From Rhyzopertha dominica (lineage: Eukaryota > Arthropoda > Insecta > Coleoptera > Bostrichidae): a DNA stretch of 64,000 nt. How positions within the stretch are numbered: position 1 is the first letter of the stretch; every line of letters starts with the position of its first letter. The notes beneath the pieces were generated by a model, which worked only from the letters and a program-made list of their open reading frames with translations, was not told the DNA's origin and did not search any database. Shown piece after piece: positions 1 through 12,640 of the stretch. The stretch covers positions 10,929,501-10,993,500 of the forward strand of contig QCXZ01000042.1 in NCBI GenBank assembly GCA_025024175.1, in the 5' to 3' direction. The translations under genes were made by a program, and so were the position numbers.

Positions 1-36
1 CGTAAGCGAAGGAAGATGCGTGCGAGGTCTAAGTAG
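1..36 (+). CDS. RpL41: Ribosomal protein L41, C-terminal end (partial)
   Basis: The first 36 bases read RKRRKMRARSK then stop TAG. This is the basic tail of eL41, a 25-residue peptide of the large ribosomal subunit that sits at the subunit interface. The start lies off the left edge. The stop codon is followed 15 bases later by a good donor (GTAAGT at 52), so the 3' UTR is spliced. Such tiny, arginine- and lysine-rich sequences are easily confused with low-complexity DNA. Here the exact run, the stop position and the downstream splice and poly(A) signals agree, so I am fairly sure. Confidence 0.85.
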   Translation, partial: RKRRKMRARSK

Positions 37-275
37 ACTGTGTCTTTGACGGTAAGTCTCCTGGTTTATGCCATATTACACTCCCTGGTTATTTGTTTGC
101 GCACACACATTTAGTGCGTTCGACATATAACTGGGGAAAGAGTAAAAGGCGATTTCCACCTATTATGTTTACGCTAAGAACATGAATAGTACTAAGGTTG
201 CCATACAGATTAATTTTGTGTCACATTTGATAATCAATATAATTGTATTTGATTTTGATGGTTGTTTTGTTGCAG

Positions 276-385
276 GATTCCTGGTTTCTTTCTGTCTCTA
301 GGAAGTACAAGATTTAAGTTCGTTCTTTTACACACAGTTTGTTAGGTTTCCACAATTAACTTCGAAATAAAAACTTTAAAATATA
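276..385 (+). other. RpL41: RpL41 3' UTR exon with poly(A) signal
   Basis: An acceptor (TTTTGTTGCAG, ending at 275) pairs with the donor at 52, giving a 224-bp intron inside the 3' UTR. AATAAA lies at 366-371, so cleavage is expected near 385. The stretch from there to 700 is AT-rich and shows no coding sequence. Confidence 0.6.
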
Positions 386-699
386 TGGTCTTTTATTTAT
401 GAATTCTTGCAGCCTCAACAATAATTATAAATGTATAATGTTGTGTGAATAATAGTGTCGTATATATATTTATATACGGTGGGAGCTTGAAGAAATGTTT
501 TTTTAAACTCGTGCCTATCAAAGACGATCTATGCCTATAGTATTACCAAATATAAAACTATTATATCTGAATACTGTTTGTTTGTTAAAATAGATACCTA
601 TACAAGAATATAAAATTTAAATGTGTACCTATTTAATAAAGATTTATACCATAATCAGTGGATTTCTAGCACAAGTTGGGGAAAGCATGTGATTTAGTG

Positions 700-894
700 T
701 TGGCAGCGATAGTTCGTCGCAGTAGAATTCTGTTTTATCGGCAAGGACTTCTCAAGACGTCAACGTCAAACAAACGTAAAATGTCAATTTGTGAATTTTC
801 TTGCGCATTTTGGGTTAGTTTCTTAATTTTGTTATCGTCACGGTTAATATAAGTGATTTTGTTATAACAGGCTGAGTAATTACGAATTAAAACA
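700..894 (+). promoter_or_regulatory. CWC22 promoter and 5' UTR region
   Basis: This is the gap between the RpL41 poly(A) site and the CWC22 start. I see no clear TATA box. An in-frame TAA at 877-879 precedes the ATG at 895 (context AAAACAATGG), which fixes the start. A possible UTR acceptor (TTATAACAG, ending near 870) suggests the 5' UTR may be spliced. Confidence 0.35.
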
Positions 895-3800
895 ATGGTT
901 ACCGATACAGAGAGCAGCAGTTCTGCACCGAAACGCAAAGCATCTCCTACTTCACCAGATAACGCCAAAAAGCTGTTCGTGAAAGAGGAAACCACAGAAG
1001 ATGTAGAGAAACACAAGAGGAGCGACCATAAGAAAGACAGGCACAAGGAAAGACGCAGTAGGCGTTCTAGATCTAGAAGTCGTGACAGGGACAGAAGCCG
1101 GAGGGACAAAAGGTCTCGCAGGGAATATGAAGATCTAGATGCACCTGCACCGGAGTATCATAGGTATTATGGGGAAGATGAAGACAACAGGCAGAATAGT
1201 GACAGGTATTGGACGAAGTATCCAAAGAAAGACCCGCATCAAATCGGTGCGAGGTACTACGATACTAAGTCAGAGAAGCAGGAAGATAAAGGAAAAGAAG
1301 ATAAGAAAGCGGAAGAAGACAAGGCCATTATACCACCCAGACAACGCAAGACTGTCGATCTTCTCACGTCTAAAACCGGTGGTGCTTATATCCCACCTGC
1401 TAAATTACGGATGATGCAAGCAGAAATAACCGACAAAACTTCAGCCGCATATCAAAGAATCGCATGGGAGGCTTTGAAGAAGTCTATTCATGGTTATATT
1501 AACAAAGTGAACACCTCGAATATCGGCATAATAGCTCGTGAATTACTTCATGAAAATATAGTTCGTGGACGTGGTTTGCTATGCAAATCGATAATACAAG
1601 CGCAGGCAGCATCCCCAACGTTTACAAATGTTTATGCTGCGTTAGTGGCTGTTATTAATTCAAAATTTCCTAATATCGGCGAATTGCTTCTAAAACGGTT
1701 GGTTTTACAGTTCAAAAGAGGTTTCAAACAAAACAACAAAACCGTTTGCATATCGGCAGCTGCTTTCATAGCCCACTTGGTGAATCAGCGTGTCGCACAT
1801 GAAATTCTGGCTTTGCAAATTCTTACTTTGCTTGTGGAGTCCCCGACTGATGATTCTGTTGAAGTAGCAATTGCATTTTTGAAAGAATGCGGCCAGAAAC
1901 TGACCGAAGTTTCTAGTAAAGGTATAAACGCTATTTTTGAGATGTTGAGGAATATTTTGCATGAAGGACAGTTGGAGAAGAGGATACAGTACATGATTGA
2001 AGTGATGTTTCAAGTTAGAAAAGATGGATTTAAAGATCATGCTGCAGTTATTGAGGAATTAGATGTCGTAGAAGAAGAAGACCAAATAACGCATTTAATT
2101 ACGCTGGATGATGTTAAACAGACTAATGCCGAAGATATCCTGAGTAAGTCTTTTTCTTTTATCGCTTAATAATAGTAATAAAAAAATTGCATGTTGCGTT
2201 GACTATTGTCGACTATGTTTGGTTCGTTTATTTTTCAGATGTCTGGGCTCCTATGTGGTGCCTTCCTCTGTGATGCTAGTTTGATGCTTTAGTTTGCAAT
2301 TAAATGATATAACAATATTTTTGCAGTATGGAAAAGTTTTATTTGGTACAAGTCGACCTCGTTTCATCACGTTTCTGGTGTCAAGTGGTTGTCAAATAAA
2401 ACTTTTCCGTGTTGCAAAATATTGTCTTTTTAATTGTTGTCTAAAATTATTTACTTTGTTCTTAGCTTTCTTAAATTCCCTTATTGTATGCAAAATTATA
2501 CAAAGTAAAAAATCTTTTTTATTTCTTTTTCAGATGTTTTTAAGTTTGACGAAAACTATGAAGAGAACGAAGGCAAGTACAAAACCCTTAGCAAAGAGAT
2601 CCTTGGCAGTGATGACAGTGACTCTGAGGAGGGCTCAGAAGGATCAGAAGGCTCCGGTGAAGAAGATGACGATGATGAAGAAGAGGAAAAAGAAGTAAAG
2701 GACAGTGGACTCATCATTGATAACACAGAAACCAACCTAATTACACTGAGGAGAACAATATATTTGACAATACAGAGCAGTTTAGATTTTGAAGAGTGTG
2801 CCCATAAACTGATGAAAATGGAACTAAAGCCTGGACAAGAAATAGAACTTTGCCATATGTTTTTAGGTAAGAGGTTTTTTATTATTTTTTCTGTTGGTTT
2901 TTAGTGAAAATTCTGTGTTAGATTGCTGCGCCGAACAGAGGACGTACGAGAAATTCTACGGACTTCTCGCGCAACGTTTCTGCCAAATTAACAACACATA
3001 CGTCGAACCATTCCAACAGATTTTCAAGGACACATATGCCACGACGCACAGATTGGATGCCAATAGGTTAAGGAACGTCAGCAAATTCTTTGCCCACCTG
3101 CTGTTCACTGATGCGATTGGTTGGGAGGTTTTAGAAATAATGAAGTTGAACGAAGAAGACACCAACAGTTCCAGCAGGATTTTCATCAAGATCTTGTTCC
3201 AGGAACTGGCGGAATACATGGGTTTGGGAAAATTAAATGCCAGATTAAAGGATCCGTGAGTATTTTTTTTACTAAATTTCATTCATGGAACATGGGGTTT
3301 ATTTTATTCTTTTTGTAGCACTTTCCAGGCACAGTTTTCTGGATTGTTTCCTAGGGATAATCCCAAAAATACGAGGTTTTCTATAAACTTCTTCACCTCT
3401 ATAGGCTTGGGGGGTTTAACAGATGAACTTCGAGAACATCTGAAGGCAGCACCAAAGATAACTGAAGTGCCTACTGTAGTGTCGAGTTCGAGCAGCAGTA
3501 GTAGCAGCTCTAGTGAAGATAGTTCATCAGAAAGTAGTTCATGTAAGTAGATATCTGGATAATTTCACACTAAAATATGTTATACTCTTTCATTTTCCTT
3601 TTTTTTTTCATTTAAATTCATTTGAAATTAAGAATTGAAAACAGAAATTTCGTCTGCTGGCAATGTTTTTCTTGAGTATCTCAATTTTACTAAAGCTAGA
3701 TTATGGTATTATGGGGTGTGTCCACACACGGCTAAAATCTTACCTCACTAACAGAAGTCAAACTGTTAGATTTCTGTCACTTACCACACCAGTTAATTAC

Positions 3801-4142
3801 ATACTTTTAATATGTTTTGCAAGTTTGCAACCCTGTGCATAAATAATGTGTCAATTTTTTTTTTCTACAGCATCTTCAAGTGAAGAAGAGGAGGAGAAAG
3901 AAAAGCCAAGAAAAAAAGATAAACCACAAGAGAAGAAGGGTAGCGTTAGAAAAGAAGATGAAGGTGATAGAAGAACACATAGGAGGCGAGAACAACCAGA
4001 TAAAGATAATAGGAGAGAAGACAGAAGACATTCTGATAAAGACAGACGAAGTCGAAGATCAGAAGAAAGAAAGAGAGAAAGGGATCATGAGGAAAGGAGA
4101 CATGAAAGAAGAAGACACAGCAGGGAAAGGAGAAGGCGATAA
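895..4142 (+). CDS. CWC22: Pre-mRNA-splicing factor CWC22 (nucampholin)
   Basis: Five exons: 895-2143, 2534-2866, 2922-3255, 3319-3542 and 3871-4142, joining in frame to 803 residues. CWC22 is a spliceosome component that binds eIF4A3 and loads the exon junction complex. Visible parts: a charged, RS-rich N-terminus (residues 1-150), an MIF4G domain (about 183-365, starting near [16 protein letters not shown]), an acidic linker (about 425-470), an MA3 domain (about 480-600, with [20 protein letters not shown]), the conserved [10 protein letters not shown]...[17 protein letters not shown] block, a serine run, and an RS/RE-rich tail. All junctions have GT/AG, and the join phases (1, 1, 2, 1) match between neighbouring exons. 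Three of the four introns are 55-330 bp. The stop is only 93 bp from the stop of the convergent EFHB gene. Length and domain order fit the family, and I am very sure of the identity. Confidence 0.93.
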
Positions 4143-4234
4143 CTTATTAATGTAAGAAAACTCTAGTTGTGTAAAAAATAATTGCAAATATATAATTTGT
4201 ATTAATTCTACATTGCTTTAATCCCCAGAAGTTT

Positions 4235-7200
4235 TCAGCACTTATCTTCTTCTGTTGCCGGTCCAAGTTCATGTGGAAAAACTTCCTGTATTAATCGACT
4301 GAAGGTATCAACACACACTAACCCTGTCTTGTCATGGTCCACACCCATTTTCCACAGTTTTTCAAAGTCTTCATCAGAGAATTTGTGACCGCTTTTTTCA
4401 AAGAGATTACGGATTACTGCTTGGGTTCTTGGCTAAAAAATATATATTAAAAAAAAACTGCCTTTTGCAGACTTGAAAATTCTAAATTGGTAAAAATGTC
4501 TGAAGACTTTTTTATACCTGAAAGAAATCTCTATGGGTCAATCCATAATTGGTGTATATGCTGGGGTTTAGAAGGGCGCTTGAACCTGTTTCATCACCCA
4601 GGTGATCTCTATCAGCAGAACATTGGCCTTCTGGTACTGATATCTTCGGGAGATCAAATCTTTGAGAGGGAAGACCAGCCGCACGCATACCTGAAGAGTT
4701 TTTGTCACAGAAATGGGAATTGAGTGGGTATTTGGAAATTAAATGAATAACTGACAATAGAGTTGCAGAAAATATGCAATTTTACATTATTAATCTTATA
4801 ATTTAATACAATACTATGGCGTGACGTCTCACTGGAATATTAAGTTAAAAAATTTAATTAGAGAAAGGAAATTATCAGAATAGTTACTTGCTCCCATGAT
4901 ATATAGTGTTAGCCTGAGCCTCATGAAAAAGTTATAATAATGCCTTATTTTGTTGTGTTGGAAAACTAACTTGAGCGTTCCTTGACAGCTGCTTTATAAT
5001 ACAAAAAATTTGTTGTATGAAAAATACATTGAGTAATTCAATAATTGACATTCTCAAAGGCCTAGTATATTTAACTAACATTAATTAGTTTGTATTTGCA
5101 TTATTAATGGATATGACACAATCTATTTTATCAGCATTCCAATGGAGGCAGTAACCTTTCAAAAATTTAATCAGTACAAAGAGCCCATTTTTCAGTAAGA
5201 AAAAGAATACTTATGAGAGTACGTTATTGACTATTAATAATCATAAGTCCCATTAACATGTCTTTAATCCCTAATGTGATTAGATAAGAAGGTAAACACA
5301 AACAGTTATCAATGTGTAGACACAAGCAGTTATCATGTATTCCGTCTAATTAAATTTATACCTGCAAACAAATTTGTAAATGCTTTTGCATTGAAAATCA
5401 TAAAGATAATAAATTATTACCTGAATTGTTTATTATCAAATAGTCACAAACTGCAGCTCTACTTGTTGTGATGTAGTACTGATTATTTGGAGGTACATCT
5501 AAAAGACACATTTTTAATCAAACTGCATTTTATCTTCTTTACCTTGTACCTCCCATTTTAATAATTTCGGGCATGGGTTTGTTGACATCGATCAAATCTA
5601 CGAAGGCTCTGTAATCAACTTTGTCATCTTTTAAGATTCCCAGAAGCGTTAGCAGTGGTTCCAGTTTAGTATGTTCAAAATTGACGTTATCACAATCACA
5701 CACCTTGTATAATAAACATTTGTCTACCCATCCACTGCAATCCTGAAAAAAGGCGTGAGTGAAGTTTCAAATTCAAAAACATCTTACCTTATCATAAAAC
5801 ACGATCTTTTTATAGAACTTCCTGATGTCAAATATAAAGACATTTTTGCGCTTTAATATATTCCTGAGGTGGTTCAACATGTCCATCCAATCATAGAAGT
5901 CCCTTTTCAGCAGGCAGGGCTCACAGTCCCTGTCTTTTAATAAATCTGCCATGCCATACATTTCCCTCTTACATGGTTTTCCAAAACGGTGACCTTCAGG
6001 TACGCACTTAATATTTTCATTTCTACAAATTAGCGAGAAGTGTCAAAGAGCTTGAAGCTCACAGAGCTAAACTTACGGAGTGAGACACTTTGCAAGTGTT
6101 GGTTTCCAGGTGGACTTTAAATCTGCGTGAATATCATTTGCCATTACCACGGGTTCGTTCTTGTGCCAATGGCAGGCACATCGAACCCATGTTCCTCTCG
6201 CATCGTAGGTTGTTTGTTTGCCAAATCGTTTGTCAGGATTAAAAGAAGGCTTTAGATAACTGCAGAAAATGGCGTGATCAGAGTAAGAAAAGAAAAATGC
6301 AGTGAGAGTACTCTCGACATATCCTTTCTCCTGGATTGTAATCGTTATGCGTCTTTTTGTACATTTCGTGCCCAACTTGGCTGTCCCAGAGGACCTGGTA
6401 TACTCCTTTTGGAGGATTAATTAGATCTTTCATGGTTGTCTCTATAAAAAATTCAAATATTTGTAGAAGTATGTAATTCTATTAGTTTATAATCAATACA
6501 ATTCTGAAAGAAAGTCTTTGAAATCTATAATTATGCACAGTACATGAGAATTATTAAAGCACTTCAGCTTAAAACAGTGTATTTTAGAGTAGCATATGAA
6601 GAAAATTATCCTATTTGAAAAGCATGGTCCATTTAATAGTTGTTTAAAAGTATTCCTTCAAAAAGAAAGTATACAGTATACACAAATATTGTTCTATGTA
6701 CAAAGGAAATCATTATTCTTGATTCAATAGCTTCAAAATTTTAAAGCTTTGTGTCTTATGTTAAATAAATGCTATTTCAGCAGCATCAAGAATTTTGAGG
6801 CTTTGAAACAAACAAATCACTTACTTCGCCATATACAAACAAATATTTTTTTGGCATGAGCTGGCATAATTGCAATTCTTAGCTAGGACACAAATCACAC
6901 TTTGTTGAAACTGACCTCTTATAACTGGATCCCCGAAAGTAACACCCTTGGGGTCCATTCCAGCTGGCAACCCGGCCGTGGGATCCCTCGTTTTACCAAC
7001 TTCCTTGTTCCAAAACGACTCATATGTGGTCTCTTTCAAATTTGTTATGAGGGTTTGGAATCTAGTTTGAGTTGGTGGACGTAATGCAGGCCGTCCCTAA
7101 AGAACAGTGCATAAGTGAAACAGGAGAGGGCCCAGAACAGTGTCCTGAGGTATGCCAATTTGATCGTTACCTCGGTGAATATACCAGCGTGGCCCTTGTT

Positions 7201-7455
7201 TCTCAACGGGGGCTGCCTGTACTTGAACGGGGTCCTGATTCGGTCCTCGAATATACCCTCTTCGTGCTTCAGTGCATCGATTTCGTCTTCCAAAGTGTAT
7301 TCTTTCAGGCAATCAGCAGCAACCTGATTATCTCCGAATAATTTGCCGGCCTACGAGGAAAATCGGTAAAAGCAATGGTTTTTCAAGTGCAGAGGCCTTA
7401 GTACTGGGCAAATGAGCGGCGATCTATCTATAAATTTGCCAGTATTGCAAGCCAT
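4235..7455 (-). CDS. EFHB: EF-hand domain family member B-like (EFHB/CFAP21) ciliary protein
   Basis: Ten exons on the minus strand, in gene order: 7455-7405, 7350-7171, 7096-6916, 6441-6312, 6259-6077, 6022-5788, 5742-5550, 5498-5421, 4690-4518 and 4432-4235. They join in frame to 533 residues. EFHB/CFAP21 is a microtubule inner protein of ciliary doublets and has also been linked to calcium entry. Recognised blocks are LRPPTQTRFQTLI, RETTMKDLINPPKG, HNDYNPGERICRDY...RFGKQTTYDARG, and a degenerate EF-hand near the C-terminus (DHDKTGLVCVDTF). The short first exon (MACNTGKFIDRSPLICP) is the least certain. Several donors are GTAC rather than GTAA or GTGA. An ATTAAA on this strand lies just past the stop. 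In insects such a gene would be expected mainly in sperm and sensory neurons (inference). Confidence 0.72.
6685..6845 (-). repeat. Fragment of a dispersed repeat in an EFHB intron
   Basis: This intron segment (intron 6442-6915) matches the reverse complement of about 49605-49795, part of the 1.7-kb inverted-repeat element. Shared landmarks include CAAAGGAAATSATTATTCTT, TGATTCAATAG, GTTAAATAAATG and ACTTCGCCATATACAAAC. It looks like a solo fragment of the same family. Confidence 0.75.
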
Positions 7456-10019
7456 GGTTGAATTTCTGCTGATTCAAATTTGGCGCGTTCCAGACTCCAG
7501 AGTCCAGGTTTGACAGCTGACAGCTGTGTCCGGTTTAGTGGTCCCCAATGTTGTGGATTTCTCCCGTTTCTTGAAATTTTTAAAGCGGTTTCACTGTAGG
7601 GTAAGTAAACGTTGATTAATCTAAATGCGTATTTAACGATTGTTTGAAATTTGGACAACGCGCAGATTTGCCTATGTGGCTTGTTAATAGGGTGTATCGA
7701 GTTATTGACCTGGCAGTACTGTGATGCGAAGCAACTGTCATTTTGTTAGATGGTTTTTTTTTAATTCATTGTGTAAATTTGCGTGTTGTAAGGCATAAAT
7801 AAGGAATAAATAGTGAAGGGTAAAGTGCGGGCAACTGATACCCAATTCGTTTAACGCTTAGGCAATCGATTAACTGGGAGAAAGTCCCATTTGTAAGGTA
7901 GGTTAGGCACAAAAATCCTTCTCAATGTTTTTTATCGTACGGTATGCGTCATAAGATGAGCGAAGTTTATCCTCCATGTAGTCGACTGGGAAAAGCTACG
8001 TTTTTTCCTTGGGAAAGAGGTTCAATTTCCTGGTCAGCTGATGCCCTTGAACTTAGAACGATAGCATTCCTGTGCGAAAAAACGCCCCCTTCGCTGATTC
8101 TTTTTGTTCAAATCCGTCCTTGTTCACGACAATGCAACATGTTAGTCAGGGGGCACCTTATTTTCGTGCAAACAAATACCTAGTCGAAATCTCCGTGGAA
8201 ATTTCACCTTTGTGGATTTTCTGCTTGGGTGGTTTTCACCGACAGGAACTAATTGCCGAAATTCCAAATCAGTGCTGGCAAAATGATAATAAAGATGTGC
8301 CTGCTGCATGATAATAGGATATATTACCGCTTCCAGTAATTGGGTGTAATTTAATTAGCTTGAATATGCTGGTAGGTCATCGGTGTGCTTTCCTACGCCT
8401 GAGGTTGTACTTGACTTGTACTTAAACGTAGAAAGAATTTCATTGCATTAGTAGGCGAATCTCAAAATGAGAAGGGTTACTTTACAGTTGATTAATATCA
8501 TTATGGAACCCTGGTACGAGGGTTGGGTCCTGGGATTTTGGGCAGGCAATTCAGATCCAACCACCCACCATGTCCCGTAAATATTTTGTATCTACACTTA
8601 GTATTATAAAAATGAAAACACTTCACTTACTAGAACAGATTTATTTATGTAATATACAGGATGCTACATGACTTGATGGGCAAACTAAAACCATAGATTC
8701 TAGCGACAATTGTAAGTCTGTAAGTCGCTCCTTCCCTAAATAGATAAAGCCCAGTGTAATATGAAATATCAAGAAGAAAGCTTGACACTTTATAAAATAT
8801 AAGCTCTATCTACCATTTCCGTGAGTATCAACGACTAAGATCTGTAGTCAAGAAGGATACTCGGCAGGCTTATATTATATGTATGAATGAAGTGCAAGAT
8901 TCCATTTGGTCGTTTGTGCAAAATACTATTAGTTCTAAGTATATACTCCTCAAGTGGGAGAGATATTGCAACCTCAATCGCTTTTCAAGATCGCTTTCCA
9001 TATAGTGATCCTATAAACTTTGTGCTATTTACAAAGGAAGATAATATTGATTGAAGCAAATAGATTACCTGATAAGTTTATGGCACATCCTGATCTGATT
9101 CCCTCCTTTCTGATTAAGGACTGAGCTGTGGCTTTTGCAAAGCCGCTATTTTTCTCTAAAATTTTTGAGTCTTTATTATTCCATCAAATTTTTTAAGCCC
9201 CGAAGCTCATGCTATCTGAAAAACAACATAGTTTTATAAAAAACAATCTACTTTAACAAACTTAACATTATGAAAGCTTTTGGAACGTATCCTGTGCTTG
9301 ACCCCTGAGCAGTGTTGGCTTTAGAAGTCTAGACAGCAGAAGGTGCTGTGCGGTCGTTACGTTTTTGTATTTGGCATAATCAGGTTGATACGCCTGACCT
9401 ACTACCTAGGCTGAATATGGTAGTGCCTCGTATGCAAGCGTGGGAGAGCTCTGTCTTTTTTCTACAAGGAGTTCGAGCCAACTTATACACTTTGCCTGTA
9501 TATAAAATGTGACAATGCTTTATCTCCATTTCTCATGTATGTGATATAAATTCTTGTAAGTTTAAATGTACGCTTTTTTGCTATGGTTGGATGATAGTAT
9601 AAAAGAATTGATCAGCATCAGTATGTGCCATGGTTTAACAAACATTTAGACTTATTAGTCTAATGTATTTTGTAACCATTTTCAAAATATCTTACATATT
9701 ACGTCCAAAACTCGATAGTTGAAGAAAATATCGATGATTTAAAAATTTTTATTAATTAATTATGACATTGAAAAAATTAACAAAAGAAATAATATTTAAC
9801 ACAAGTTAATTATGGTAATTGTTCAGGTGTATAAATTTTCTCGTCCTATCTGCAACTGAAAACGTTCCTCTTTGAGTGGTATTGTGGTCAGTTGATTAGA
9901 AAATCTTACGAATCAATTCATCTCTGGACCCTGTATATACAGTCAAATTTTAGTAACCGTTAATTGTAGGCTAGTTACATGCAATTTTGATGTGTGGGTG
10001 TGTGTATTCTTTTTTCTAG
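7456..10019. promoter_or_regulatory. Shared EFHB / Rab5 upstream region and Rab5 5' UTR intron
   Basis: EFHB (minus) starts at 7455. The Rab5 coding exon begins right after an acceptor (TTTTTTCTAG, ending at 10019) with only three bases before the ATG, so Rab5 must have at least one upstream non-coding exon. The likely place is the 7500-7900 region, giving a divergent promoter, but I could not fix the exon. The rest reads as intron, with no recognisable coding or mobile sequence. Confidence 0.4.
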
Positions 10020-10022
10020 ATA

Positions 10023-11874
10023 ATGGCCAACAGAACAGGTGCTGCTCAAAGGCCGAACGGTCAGACCCAGGGCAAGATTTGCCAGTTCAAGCTNGTTTTG
10101 CTGGGCGAATCAGCCGTCGGTAAATCTNGCTTGGTTTTGAGGTTCGTCAAGGGCCANTNCCATGAATACCAGGAGAGCACGNTAGGCGCCGCATTTCTAA
10201 CACAGACCATATGCCNCGANGATACAACGGTTAAGTTCGAAATTTGGGATACTGCCGGGCAGGAAAGGTAACACCTTATAACCTTCGTCAGTCTGTCATT
10301 CAGATTTAAAAATGTGAATAATTATTCGCCATGTAAAATTTTTGTTTTGTGCAAACTTGTGTTTGTTCAGAAAAAGAAACCATATTCGAGTGTCAAAGAT
10401 TCATCTGTCTGCTGCAGTGTTGTTGTATAACCAATGGCACGGCATATATTTACTTTAGCAAAATAATGGTAATTTTTTTAAATTCTGAAATGTGGAATAT
10501 TACACATATTCTGCAACAAAAGTTTTGGTCGTGATATGTGATCTCCCTTCATAAACATAACAATAATTGTTTTGGATCCAACATTTAAAGGGTGGTAGCA
10601 GTGTCTTCTTCATTGTACAGTTTCTTGTTTCATTAAATTTTTAACAGATATAGCTATTTATCAGTTTTTGGGCTTACTTACAAGAAACTTGAATATTTGG
10701 AAATTTCTAATAGATTTTTCCAAATAACTCACCTGTACCATTACTATGAATCAACTAAATTCTCTGCTCCAAAGTGAAAATTTTGTAAATATTTACGACA
10801 GTAAAATGTCACAAAACTGTCAAAACTAATACTAGTTTGAAAAACTAGTTTCTTTTTACAGAGTTCTAGGTATTTTGAGTTCCGGTTCATAATGAAACAC
10901 AATTTGCATTTCATAATGGCCTCATTAAGGACGAAAAATAGAAAAAAAGTCCAAAATTATAAGGAAAATGAACTTTTCTTTCTATTGAGTGAAAATAATG
11001 AAATTTTAATTGCAGATTTACTGCTTTCAGTTATTGATTTGATTTTTGCTGCTAGGTACCACAGTTTGGCACCGATGTACTACCGTGGGGCTCAAGCAGC
11101 TATAGTAGTATATGACATCACGAACCAGGATACTTTTGGCCGTGCCAAGAACTGGGTCAAGGAACTACAGCGGCAAGCCAGTCCAAACATAGTGATCGCG
11201 TTGGCCGGTAACAAGCAGGACTTGGCCAACAAGAGAATGGTAGAGTACGAGGAGGCTCAAACGTACGCCGATGAGAATGGGTTGTTATTTATGGAAACGT
11301 CCGCTAAGACTGCTAACAATGTTAACCAGATATTTATGGCGATAGGTGAGTTACCGATGACTTTGGTTTTGCATTAAAAGTAAAAGATAAAGGATTTCAG
11401 AAGAAGGAGTTCTTAACTTTGCTATTACAGGGAGTGGAGATTAAAAATTTGCAATTTTTTTAATGTAGGATGTAGTTTATATCCAGTTAAGTATTCTGAA
11501 GCGTCAGATAATGATAATTTATTTATTGTCTAATATTGGTAGTTCAATATCTGAGTTGAATAGGTAGTTTGATAGTGGACATTTATATTTCAATCTTCAA
11601 TACAGATTGCTAGTACTAAACACAAGTACTTTTAGCTCCATTTCCCTATCAAGTAGTATCTTTAGTTTAGATAACACTATTTTCAGAAAGTTGTATAGTC
11701 AACGGCAGTACTATTTTGTCTTGCACCTGTATGACATCACTTCTTTTCCTTTGTTTTCTAGCACAAAAACTTCCCAAAAATGAGCAGTCGACGGGTCCAG
11801 GCAGCAGCGGGCAGGGCAGGCGGCTGCAAGAGGGCGACACGGGGGCCAAGACGACGGGCAACTGTTGCAAGTGA
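10023..11874 (+). CDS. Rab5: Small GTPase Rab5
   Basis: Coding exons 10023-10267, 11056-11345 and 11762-11874 give 215 residues. Rab5 directs early-endosome fusion and endocytic sorting on the cytosolic face. Visible motifs: the P-loop GESAVGKS, the switch [22 protein letters not shown] (split by intron 1 inside the R codon), the guanine-binding GNKQDLA, the ETSAKTA loop, and a C-terminal GNCCK with the twin cysteines that are geranylgeranylated. Exon joins are phase 2 and phase 1 and fit exactly. Seven N bases fall in exon 1 (10094, 10128, 10157, 10159, 10182, 10216, 10220), hitting the P-loop and switch I. They are uncalled bases, not lesions. The length matches the usual family size. Confidence 0.95.
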
Positions 11875-12640
11875 TGGCCGTCGGCGTTGAGTTGCGTTGA
11901 CGCTTTGAACCGAGTGGACCGTGCCGCGACACTAGTGATATCAGTGGTGTAATAATCCGAGATCCCTTCAAATTAAAACATGCCGCATACGGACCGTCTG
12001 TTTCCACACTGCAAAAAAGTTTAAAAAAAAAAGGGGGAGAGCCGAACCCGCGGTACATTTGTGACGGCCGTCCGTCAAAAACGTACCCGCGCCTTGGTTT
12101 TTCGGAAAGTGCAATTAGATTTGTGGGATGATAACAAAAAAAATATGATAATTTTCATGGCGTCTCTTCTCTTTGACCGTGAACAACGCTGCAAATATGT
12201 TTTCTCTGTGATGTCTTAATTTTTCCTTTTTGTCAGAGATGTTTTTTGAACGGATACGGTGCACAACTAATCTGATTGGTTGTGCACGGCATCGAACAGT
12301 CTAGGTAAATCAAGGAGGTCCGGGACTGTTGGAAAAGTAGTTTCGAACGGTCCCAGGCAATTTTTAAATCCACATTCGTATATACATTATAAATATAAGT
12401 TTAATAGATGTACAATGTAGTGAGGTGGCTGTACAAAGTTTTAAATTGAGGATACTAATATCGTATGGATGGATGTTTCTTTATCCATAATGTAATTGTA
12501 TTATATTTGATTATTATTAAAATTATTCTTATTTTATGCTCGCTTATTATATTATATGGTTATCAGCAGTTCTGTAAGCACAGAAACAGATTGTACAGGA
12601 TGAACGTCATACTCAATAAAGTTATTACCATGTAAGCCTG
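11875..12640 (+). other. Rab5: Rab5 3' UTR
   Basis: No open frame continues past the TGA at 11872. The sequence is non-coding up to AATAAA at 12615-12620, with cleavage expected about 20 bases later. Confidence 0.55.

Noticed and set aside
735..1109. Minus-strand open frame rich in L, R and S over the CWC22 start
   Set aside because: It is the mirror of the RS-coding N-terminus of CWC22; no family resemblance and no splice context.
1705..2040. Minus-strand frame inside the CWC22 MIF4G exon
   Set aside because: Antisense shadow of a well-supported coding exon.
7072..7341. Plus-strand frames at the 5' end of EFHB
   Set aside because: Antisense to exons 2 and 3 of EFHB, whose joined frames match a known family.
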